A stretch of 5,824 nt of DNA. Origin: Lachnospiraceae bacterium UBA1748. Lineage in GTDB: Bacteria; Bacillota; Clostridia; Lachnospirales; Lachnospiraceae. The notes below the pieces were generated by a model. The model was not told the DNA's origin. It did not search any database and saw nothing but the letters and a program-made list of their open reading frames with translations. Shown here piece after piece: positions 1 through 4,320 of this stretch. Where the stretch lies: positions 8,562 to 14,385 of the forward strand of contig DCHQ01000091.1 in assembly GCA_002314855.1 (NCBI GenBank), given 5' to 3'. Every line of letters begins with the position of its first letter. Positions within the stretch are counted from its first letter, which is position 1. The position numbers were made by a program, and so were the translations under genes.

Positions 1-363
1 ATAGCTGATGCTACATTTGAAATTGTTGATGGTGATACATTTGTTGCTGAGCCATTTGATGCAACAAACCTTCTTGGTAAGGATGAGCTTGTTGACCTTC
101 AGAATCAGAAAGTATTATTCACAGATATGACTGTAGTTTCTGTAGCATACAAGAATGATCAGCCTGGTGATGATATTTATGTTAAGCTTAGCAAAGATGA
201 TGCTGAGTATGATTTCTGCTTAGAGTACTACTTAAATGGAGCTGACGAAGAATTCTACAATATGGTTGGCGGTCTTGAAGAGGGACAGGTTGTTGACGTT
301 GAAGGTTTCCTTTACTGGTATGAAGGTGCTAACCCACACATTACAGCTGTAACAGTTAAATAA
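1..363 (+). CDS. C-terminal part of a probable secreted OB-fold-like protein (5' end outside window)
   Basis: The frame is open from the first base to the TAA at 361-363, giving the last 120 residues of a longer protein. An ATG at 127 lies in this frame but has no ribosome binding site and sits in the middle of continuous coding sequence, so it is internal. The fragment is acidic, with alternating beta-type stretches (KVLFTDMTVVSVAY, DDIYVKLS, QVVDVEGFLYWYEG, HITAVTVK). This fits a small beta-barrel of OB-fold type, and the GFLYWYEGxNPHIT ending resembles what I recall of two-module Lachnospiraceae lipoproteins of unknown function. That resemblance is from memory, not a search. Signal peptide and first module would lie upstream of the window. 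No catalytic motif is visible. A terminator begins 60 bp after the stop, so this is the last gene of its transcript. Confidence 0.75.
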   Translation: MADATFEIVDGDTFVAEPFDATNLLGKDELVDLQNQKVLFTDMTVVSVAYKNDQPGDDIYVKLSKDDAEYDFCLEYYLNGADEEFYNMVGGLEEGQVVDVEGFLYWYEGANPHITAVTVK

Positions 364-393
364 TTAAAGGTATAGCATACTATTTCTGGTTAT

Positions 394-421
394 TTGACGA
401 ATAACTAATAATATTTATAAT
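394..421 (+). promoter_or_regulatory. Sigma-A-type promoter abutting the terminator
   Basis: TTGACG at 394-399 and TATAAT at 416-421 are separated by 16 bp, which is close to the housekeeping consensus. The predicted start, about 428, falls inside the left arm of the terminator hairpin at 423-433. It would serve the small gene at 470-706, giving a leader of about 42 nt. Inferred from sequence only. Confidence 0.65.
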
Positions 422-422
422 T

Positions 423-452
423 AAGGATACGCAGGATGTGCGTATCCTTTTT
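423..452 (+). terminator. Rho-independent terminator of the upstream gene
   Basis: A perfect 11-bp stem (423-433 with 439-449), a 5-nt loop GGATG and a T run at 448-452 follow the upstream stop codon. Transcripts from the upstream gene make the full hairpin. Transcripts starting at about 428 would keep only about 6 bp of stem, which should weaken termination and leave a 5'-end hairpin. Confidence 0.85.
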
Positions 453-469
453 ATATGAGGTTGAAGCTT

Positions 470-706
470 ATGAATATGCTTGTATCTGGTATTAGCACAA
501 AAGACGGTGAAAAGAAAGCGTATATTTTATTTGAAGATGAGAATAGAAGTGCAGAGGGCATCATTCCTGATTGCAAAATTGTTAAAAATAATGGATTTGA
601 TGATGATGAAATCGGGCATCTTGAGCTTTATTTAAAAGGCAATCTGGGTGAGCTTAAGAAACAGGCTGCATTGGTTAATCCTATTAAAGCAATGATGGAA
701 GATTGA
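470..706 (+). CDS. Small conserved-type protein of unknown function (78 aa)
   Basis: This frame encodes a 78-residue soluble protein with no signal peptide, membrane segment or cysteine pair. The frame is open from an ATG at 455, but that codon lies directly after the terminator T run and has no Shine-Dalgarno sequence. The ATG at 470 has TGAGG (456-460) 9 nt upstream and is preferred; an ATG at 476 is also possible. The N-terminal half looks beta-rich (MLVSGISTKDGEKKAYILFED), with a GIIPDCKIVKNNGF segment. The C-terminal half looks helical (HLELYLKGNLGELKKQAALV) and ends in NPIKAMMED. I recall similar short hypothetical proteins in Lachnospiraceae but know no function. No terminator follows, so transcription may continue into the RNA element and lipoprotein gene downstream. 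Confidence 0.75.
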   Translation: MNMLVSGISTKDGEKKAYILFEDENRSAEGIIPDCKIVKNNGFDDDEIGHLELYLKGNLGELKKQAALVNPIKAMMED

Positions 707-713
707 TATAGTT

Positions 714-741
714 TTGTATTTTTAGTTTTTTGTAGTAAAAT
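714..741 (+). promoter_or_regulatory. Possible promoter for the structured leader RNA
   Basis: TTGTAT at 714-719 and TAAAAT at 736-741 are 16 bp apart, with a TG at 731-732. The predicted start, about 748, coincides with the 5' side of the closing stem of the RNA element. The match to consensus is partial. Confidence 0.4.
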
Positions 742-745
742 ACAT

Positions 746-840
746 ATATTGCCGGTTCTGGGAAGAGTGCCTTCGGGTATTGCTGGTGTCTAGGTGCAAC
801 TATTTTGAACATCCCGTAGAACACGCAGCAGCCGGTATAT
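746..840 (+). ncRNA. Compact structured RNA, probably a pseudoknotted 5' leader, family not identified
   Basis: This GC-richer block inside A+T-rich intergenic DNA folds well by hand. The closing stem pairs 746-755 with 832-840 (one bulged T at 750, one G-U). An inner stem pairs 756-759 with 818-821 and 760-763 with 812-815, with G816-T817 bulged. A 6-bp hairpin at 766-781 carries a TTCG tetraloop. TTGCTG at 780-785, inside the inner stem, can pair with CAGCAG at 826-831, outside it, which would form an H-type pseudoknot. The last base pairs of the tetraloop hairpin compete with it. A promoter candidate starts transcription at the closing stem and the lipoprotein ATG is 37 nt downstream, so a cis-acting leader or riboswitch is plausible. 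A separate sRNA is the alternative. I could not match it to SRP RNA, 6S RNA or a riboswitch I know. Confidence 0.5.
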
Positions 841-844
841 TAAA

Positions 845-863
845 GTGTCTTCTTGTAAGATAC
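845..863 (+). other. Small hairpin just upstream of the lipoprotein ribosome binding site
   Basis: GTGTCTT (845-851) pairs with AAGATAC (857-863) around a 5-nt loop, with one G-U pair. It ends 4 nt before GGAGGA (868-873). Only ATTT follows, so it is a poor terminator. It could be the expression platform of the RNA element, or it could insulate the ribosome binding site. Confidence 0.35.
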
Positions 864-876
864 ATTTGGAGGATTT

Positions 877-2133
877 ATGAAGAAGAAAGTGGTAGTTAGC
901 GCTTTGGCTGTTGTTGCTTCAGCGGTTACGATTGCATGCAGTAATGGACAGCAGGCTCCGGTTAACACATCAGTTAGCGAAACAGATATTTCGAGTGAGG
1001 TTATCTCTGATAACAGTATTGGGGCTGATTCAGTTTCAGAAGATTTAATATTAGGTGAGTCTCTTACTGAGAATGCTGTATCAGACAATCTTATTACTGA
1101 GGAGATAGTCGAAGAAGTAGTAGAAGAACCTGAAGTGGAAGAGGAAGTATACGATATTTTATATACTATCGATGAAATAGCTGAAATGGATACAGCAGGC
1201 CTTACTGCTGAGGAACTGGTTGATTTATATCTGGCATGTGACAGAACTACAGTTGACTTTATTAAGCTCGATAATAGAGTGATTGGCGATGTGGATGAGC
1301 TCGTTGAAAAGCTTGATAAGTTTCCGGCTCTTGCTCAGGTTGATATGTGTGATATTACTGGGGTGAATGGTGGATTTTCTAATGAGGAAATGGACGCTAT
1401 TAATCAAAGTTTACCAGATACAAAAGTAGTGTGGCGAATTAGAATTAATCGTTGGTCTTTTAGAACTGATGCAGTTGCGTTTTCTACCTATCAGCCTAAG
1501 GTTATTACATACATGATGACTAATAAGGATGCTCAGGCATTTAAGTACTGTACAGATTTAAGGGCTCTTGACCTTGGTCATAATGCGATAACTGATTACA
1601 GCTTCCTTAAATATTTGCCAGAATTACGTATTCTGATTGTAGCTGATAATGTGGATAGAACATATGGAGGGTATGTAAAGAATCTTTCATATGCCAAGTA
1701 TTGTACACACCTTCAGTATTTTGAATTCTTTATATCACAGGTTTCGGATCTTAGTTTTTTATCTGAATTAAAAGAGCTTAAAGACCTTAATCTTTGTTAT
1801 ACAAGAGTTTCGGATATATCGGCGTTTAAGGATTTGCCAAGACTTGAAAGGCTTTGGTTGAATTGCTGTGGTATTTCTTATGATGATTACTTACAGCTTC
1901 AGGAATGGCATCCAGATGCTAAGATTAATTATCTCTATGCTGGTTCGACAGATCAGGGTTGGAGAGAGCATGCTAGATATTATGCGATGAGACAATCGTT
2001 TGCTAATAATTATTTACATGAATTATTTAGTGATGAAGATCCTGTTGATATTGATGAAGATCCTGTGATGGAAGATAATAATGAGGATTCAGCTGAAGAT
2101 GTAACAGTTGATTCTGAAGAACTTGATTTTTAG
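877..2133 (+). CDS. Leucine-rich-repeat surface lipoprotein
   Basis: The 418-residue product is predicted to be exported and lipid-anchored on the outer face of the membrane. Residues 1-20 form a signal peptide (KKK, then a hydrophobic run) ending in TIA before Cys21, a slightly atypical lipobox. Residues 30-92 are a Ser/Glu/Asp-rich, low-complexity stalk ending in a run of Glu and Val. Residues 93-185 form an uncharacterised alpha/beta region. About three leucine-rich repeats of roughly 22-25 residues occupy 224-340, seen in TDLRALDLGHNAITDYSFL, LKDLNLCYTRVSDISAF and LERLWLNCCGIS. A WREHARYYAMRQSF helix lies at 362-375. The tail (385-418) is highly acidic and contains a duplicated DEDPV. LRR folds usually bind protein or glycan ligands; the partner here is unknown. 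The start is set by GGAGGA at 868-873, 3 nt before the ATG. The gene ends at a bidirectional terminator. Confidence 0.85.
   Translation: MKKKVVVSALAVVASAVTIACSNGQQAPVNTSVSETDISSEVISDNSIGADSVSEDLILGESLTENAVSDNLITEEIVEEVVEEPEVEEEVYDILYTIDEIAEMDTAGLTAEELVDLYLACDRTTVDFIKLDNRVIGDVDELVEKLDKFPALAQVDMCDITGVNGGFSNEEMDAINQSLPDTKVVWRIRINRWSFRTDAVAFSTYQPKVITYMMTNKDAQAFKYCTDLRALDLGHNAITDYSFLKYLPELRILIVADNVDRTYGGYVKNLSYAKYCTHLQYFEFFISQVSDLSFLSELKELKDLNLCYTRVSDISAFKDLPRLERLWLNCCGISYDDYLQLQEWHPDAKINYLYAGSTDQGWREHARYYAMRQSFANNYLHELFSDEDPVDIDEDPVMEDNNEDSAEDVTVDSEELDF
2031..2066 (+). repeat. 15-bp direct repeat encoding a DEDPV duplication
   Basis: TGATGAAGATCCTGT occurs at 2031-2045 and again at 2052-2066, a 21-bp period. 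It produces two in-frame DEDPV units seven residues apart in the acidic tail of the lipoprotein. It looks like a recent tandem duplication inside a low-complexity segment. Confidence 0.7.
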
Positions 2134-2136
2134 AGT

Positions 2137-2170
2137 AAAAAATAATCCCCGATTTGGGGATTATTTTTTT
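2137..2170. terminator. Bidirectional terminator between convergent genes
   Basis: A 14-bp perfect stem (2137-2150 with 2156-2169) with the loop GATTT has four C-G pairs near the loop, a T run on the right and an A run on the left. It can therefore stop transcription in both directions. It begins 4 bp after the lipoprotein stop and touches the esterase stop codon (complement of 2170-2172). Confidence 0.9.
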
Positions 2171-3390
2171 TAGTATATAAGATCGGATATGGCGTCGTGA
2201 CAATACTGTCCTTGGCTATCCCTGAAATAACTTGGTAGGAAAGCAGCATCAACCATTGCTGAATAGTGTCCCCAATTCATGTCGACTTTTATAAAGTTAA
2301 CATTATAGTTTGGGGCAATTGAAGCTACTGTATTCACGTAATCTGACTGGTATCCATATCCGCCACCCTTATATAGTGAATCACGGAAGTAGAATACATT
2401 TCTGCCTGACCACATGTTCATAACGGTGTATGCATCGGTGGTATTATTTACGCCGCCCATATATCCTGCCATATAGATGGCGCCCTGGAAGTGAATACTT
2501 TGAGCTAGAGGAGTAATGGCGTCTGATCCAGCTGAGAAACCACCGACATACAGGCTATCCCAGTTTCCTCCGTAGTTGTCGATTACTTCACCGAGTAATG
2601 ACTGGACGCTACCTGCCTGGTTAACCCAGCTTGAACCGCGTTCCATAATAGGAGCTACAACAATAAAGTTTGGTTGCCATTGGCCGTTGATAAGATACTT
2701 AAGGAAACCAAAGGTTCCGATGAATTTATCATAGCTTGCGCCATTTTCACCTACACCGTGCATGAATAGGAATATAGGAGTGTTAGCGTTAGCGTTCTCT
2801 GGGGCATATACAACATAACCTAGATTCTGACGGCTGTTTGCTCCGCTAACAAACTCAGTTACCGCTGGTCTGTACTGCTGTGGATCATCTGGCATTGTAT
2901 CAGTGATGTTATCAGTGCCTGTATTATCATTAGGATTATCAACATTTTGACCATCGCCGGAGTTGCTATCAGGATTATCTGTGCCTGGATCAGTAGTAGG
3001 GTCGTCGTAAGCGCCGCCTTCAAGTCCAGCAACAAGTGATTCCTGAAGTTTATCAGGATCGATAGTGAATTCAGATGTTGCATTGTCGACTGAAAGCTTT
3101 GAACCAAGGATTCCGACATCACCAAGATCGATAACCTCGACTAATTGACCGTCAACCCATTCACCAATAATAGAAATATCACCAATATATTCATGGTATT
3201 CATCAACTGTCCAGATTTGATCTAGGATAACTAACTGACCGTGATATGATACTTCACCAAGATCGATAATCTCACCAGTAGGTGGTGGAAGCTTATGCTT
3301 ATTACTATTTATATTTTTAATAACTAATAGACCTATTACCAATAATAGAAGGGCAACAGATACTATTAATATGGTATATCTTTTTTTCAT
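2170..3390 (-). CDS. Membrane-anchored extracellular alpha/beta-hydrolase (esterase-like)
   Basis: The 406-residue product has an N-terminal membrane anchor (about residues 6-24, after MKKR) without a lipobox cysteine, so it is probably an uncleaved signal anchor with the rest outside the cell. Residues 40-120 contain a repeat-like region with three related units (IDLGEVSYHG, IGDISIIGE, IDLGDVGILG). Residues 127-172 are an Asp/Asn/Pro/Thr/Gly-rich linker. The alpha/beta-hydrolase domain runs from about 175 to 395: oxyanion segment FLFMHGVGENG (207-217), nucleophile motif GFSAG with Ser286, probable acid Asp337 in FYFRD, and His375 in NWGHYS. These are the elements of a serine esterase/PHB-depolymerase-like fold. 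The natural ester, perhaps an acetylated or feruloylated plant polysaccharide, is an inference. No carbohydrate-binding module is recognised. The ATG is preceded directly by AAGG with no spacing, and a TATAAT ends 7 bp upstream, suggesting a near-leaderless mRNA. Confidence 0.85.
   Translation of the reverse strand: MKKRYTILIVSVALLLLVIGLLVIKNINSNKHKLPPPTGEIIDLGEVSYHGQLVILDQIWTVDEYHEYIGDISIIGEWVDGQLVEVIDLGDVGILGSKLSVDNATSEFTIDPDKLQESLVAGLEGGAYDDPTTDPGTDNPDSNSGDGQNVDNPNDNTGTDNITDTMPDDPQQYRPAVTEFVSGANSRQNLGYVVYAPENANANTPIFLFMHGVGENGASYDKFIGTFGFLKYLINGQWQPNFIVVAPIMERGSSWVNQAGSVQSLLGEVIDNYGGNWDSLYVGGFSAGSDAITPLAQSIHFQGAIYMAGYMGGVNNTTDAYTVMNMWSGRNVFYFRDSLYKGGGYGYQSDYVNTVASIAPNYNVNFIKVDMNWGHYSAMVDAAFLPSYFRDSQGQYCHDAISDLIY
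3119..3269 (-). repeat. Pair of 16-bp direct repeats within the esterase gene
   Basis: TCACCAAGATCGATAA occurs at 3119-3134 and 3254-3269, 135 bp apart. On the coding strand each copy encodes the IDLG(E/D) core of the repeated units in the stalk, at residues about 41-46 and 87-92. A third, diverged unit (IGDISIIGE) lies between them at the protein level. This indicates internal duplication of a small beta-rich module. Confidence 0.6.
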
Positions 3391-3397
3391 CCTTGAT

Positions 3398-3403
3398 ATT
3401 ATA
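3398..3403 (-). promoter_or_regulatory. -10 element of the esterase promoter
   Basis: The complement of 3398-3403 is a perfect TATAAT. Its end is 7 bp from the esterase ATG, so the predicted start is at or one base before the start codon. No convincing -35 is present at 16-18 bp, so an activator may be needed. The direct repeats at 3428-3485 lie immediately upstream in the right place for one. Confidence 0.45.
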
Positions 3404-3427
3404 ACCTATTCTGGGCTTTATTGATAC

Positions 3428-3453
3428 AATTATGTTAATGAAATTATGTTAAT
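3428..3453. repeat. 12-bp direct repeat, operator-like
   Basis: AATTATGTTAAT occurs twice, at 3428-3439 and 3442-3453, a 14-bp period. It lies just upstream of the expected -35 position of the esterase promoter. It may be a binding site for a regulator of the divergent region. Chance is possible given the A+T content, but two exact 12-mers this close are unusual. Confidence 0.4.
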
Positions 3454-3459
3454 TAATTC

Positions 3460-3485
3460 TTACAAAATCTTACGAATGATTACAA
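3460..3485. promoter_or_regulatory. Three TTACRA hexamers at exact 10-bp spacing
   Basis: TTACAA (3460-3465), TTACGA (3470-3475) and TTACAA (3480-3485) are in direct orientation with 4-bp gaps, so they fall on one face of the helix. Tandem hexamers with 4-5 bp gaps are typical of OmpR/PhoB-family response regulator sites. The site is about 70 bp upstream of the predicted esterase start and about 110 bp upstream of the predicted pilin start. Confidence 0.45.
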
Positions 3486-3512
3486 GAATGCGTTAATTTA
3501 ATTCGTGATAAC

Positions 3513-3533
3513 TACATTAAAAGATTTAATGTA
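3513..3533. promoter_or_regulatory. Perfect 9-3-9 inverted repeat, candidate operator
   Basis: The arms TACATTAAA (3513-3521) and TTTAATGTA (3525-3533) are perfect inverted repeats around AGA. The dyad sits about 50 bp upstream of the pilin -10. The size and symmetry suit a dimeric helix-turn-helix regulator. It has no T run and lies outside predicted transcripts, so a terminator is unlikely. Confidence 0.45.
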
Positions 3534-3581
3534 TGATATATTCCTATTTATTAAAATTAATGATATATTATACTTTGTTTA

Positions 3582-3610
3582 TATAATGCAGAAGCAGTGA
3601 TTTTTACTGC
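3582..3610 (+). promoter_or_regulatory. Pilin-gene promoter (-10) and 5'-end hairpin
   Basis: TATAAT at 3582-3587 is a perfect -10, but no good -35 is present at 16-18 bp, so the promoter may depend on an activator. The expected start is about 3594. There GCAGT (3594-3598) pairs with ACTGC (3606-3610) to put a small hairpin at the mRNA 5' end. A 12-bp palindrome, GTTATATATAAC, follows at 3622-3633. Confidence 0.4.
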
Positions 3611-3653
3611 GTGGTTAGAAAGTTATATATAACAGAAAAGGGAGAAAAGAAAC

Positions 3654-4058
3654 GTGAAAAACAATAAAGGATTTTCGTTAGTCGAATTAATTATCGTTAT
3701 AGCTATTATGGCTATTTTGGTTGGAGTAATAGCTCCACAGCTTATTAAGTACATAGAAAAGTCTAGAACTTCAGCTGATGTACAGTTCTGTGATACAGTT
3801 CATACTGCATTGTTAATCGCCATGTCTGATATAAGTGTAATTAATGATCCGGCGAATGAAGATGCTATTAAATGGTTTACGACAGCTTCTTCGTATCCTG
3901 TATATAGAGAAGTTTCGTATACTGAAAGTACATCATTATCGTTCGCAAAAGTTTTCAGAGAGGTTTGCGGACTAGAAAATGGTGATCAAGCAGAATTTAA
4001 AAGAATATTTAGATCAAAAGGTGCTAGAACAAATGGAAAGTTAAATGTATATATTTGA
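3654..4058 (+). CDS. Type IV pilin-like (pseudopilin) protein, ends at an in-frame TGA
   Basis: The 134-residue product has a class III signal: KNNKG, then FSLVELIIVIAIMAILVGVI. Prepilin peptidase would cut after Gly6, leaving Phe7 as residue 1 and Glu11 as the conserved Glu5 of the mature pilin, with Pro28 in the long N-terminal helix. It would assemble into a type IV pilus-like or pseudopilus fibre. Start: GTG, supported by GGGAG (3640-3644) 9 nt upstream. The globular part (residues 40-134) is short, with Cys46 and Cys105. The frame stops at TGA 4056-4058, but pilin-like codons continue in the same frame to 4175, so the product is probably truncated at its C-terminal edge. No prepilin peptidase, ATPase or other pilin gene lies nearby, so it is an orphan here. 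Gene boundaries are clear from the promoter, ribosome binding site and downstream terminator. Confidence 0.85.
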   Translation: MKNNKGFSLVELIIVIAIMAILVGVIAPQLIKYIEKSRTSADVQFCDTVHTALLIAMSDISVINDPANEDAIKWFTTASSYPVYREVSYTESTSLSFAKVFREVCGLENGDQAEFKRIFRSKGARTNGKLNVYI

Positions 4059-4175
4059 AATGAAGGAGAATTTTATATATACATAAGCAATAGTGACGCA
4101 TCAGGTGAGGGTGGAAGTTATAATTATGGAGATGGTATGGACAAAGTTATTTGCGCACCATTAGTTCCACAATAA
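4059..4175 (+). pseudogene. In-frame continuation of the pilin gene beyond the TGA
   Basis: Directly after the TGA, in the same frame, 38 codons run to a TAA at 4173-4175. They encode NEGEFYIYISNSD, a Gly/Ser/Tyr/Asp segment, and end in KVICAPLVPQ. The YIYISNSD strand and C-terminal Cys-Ala-Pro look like the end of a pilin domain. The TAA lies 18 bp before a strong terminator, the normal place for a gene end. There is no separate start: AAGGAGA at 4063-4069 is not followed by an ATG, GTG or TTG in frame until 4137. The full reading frame would be 173 codons including the TGA. Confidence 0.6.
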
Positions 4176-4193
4176 GTTATATATTGGGAATCT

Positions 4194-4239
4194 ATCCGTA
4201 TATGATATTAAATTATTAGTATCATATACGGATTTTTTT
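4194..4239 (+). terminator. Rho-independent terminator of the pilin gene
   Basis: A stem of 14 perfect pairs (4194-4207 with 4220-4233) extends by four more, one of them G-U, to an ATTA tetraloop at 4212-4215. A run of seven T follows at 4233-4239. It separates the pilin gene from the PTS operon. Confidence 0.9.
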
Positions 4240-4240
4240 A

Positions 4241-4249
4241 TGTTATAAT
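4241..4249 (+). promoter_or_regulatory. Extended -10 promoter for the PTS operon
   Basis: TGTTATAAT is a perfect extended -10 (TGn plus TATAAT at 4244-4249), placed two bases after the terminator T run. Its -35 position falls in the terminator stem and does not match consensus. The predicted start, about 4256, gives a leader of about 65 nt. No BglG/LicT-type antiterminator site or leader terminator is seen between it and the gene. Confidence 0.5.
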
Positions 4250-4320
4250 TCATCTGTTTTAAATGATATAAATCTATGCTTAATATAAGTATATGATTAT
4301 AAATAAAGGAGCGTAAGGCT

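Noticed and set aside
127..363. Separate 78-codon gene starting at ATG 127
   Set aside because: The frame is open from base 1, no ribosome binding site precedes the ATG, and the upstream codons have the same coding character, so it is the tail of a longer gene.
746..840. SRP RNA, 6S RNA or a known riboswitch
   Set aside because: The conserved GGAAGGAAGCAGC-like SRP loop is absent, the element is much shorter than typical 6S RNA, and no riboswitch core I know (TPP, cobalamin, c-di-GMP, THF, ZTP, purine) matches. Kept as an unassigned structured RNA.
840..1088. Minus-strand open frame opposite the lipoprotein start
   Set aside because: It overlaps a well-supported gene on the other strand, has no ribosome binding site and no recognisable protein features.
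1225..1407. Minus-strand 60-codon open frame inside the lipoprotein gene
   Set aside because: It is antisense to clear coding sequence, with no ribosome binding site or domain.
2859..3125. Minus-strand alternative frame within the esterase gene
   Set aside because: It is an out-of-frame shadow of the low-complexity linker of the esterase; its composition reflects the repeated codons of the real frame.
4056..4058. TGA read as selenocysteine
   Set aside because: No convincing SECIS-like stem-loop follows the TGA (the next 40 bases are A+T-rich and fold poorly), and a pilin is not a known selenoprotein type.
3620..4184. Target-site duplication around the pilin gene (AAGTTATATAT at 3620-3630 and 4174-4184)
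   Set aside because: The 11-bp copies are A+T-only apart from one G, no transposase or terminal inverted repeats are present, and the pilin has its own normal promoter and terminator. Chance is more likely.
4250..4320. BglG/LicT antitermination site ahead of the PTS gene
   Set aside because: No RAT-like sequence and no terminator lie between the predicted start and the TTG start codon; the only terminator is upstream of the promoter.
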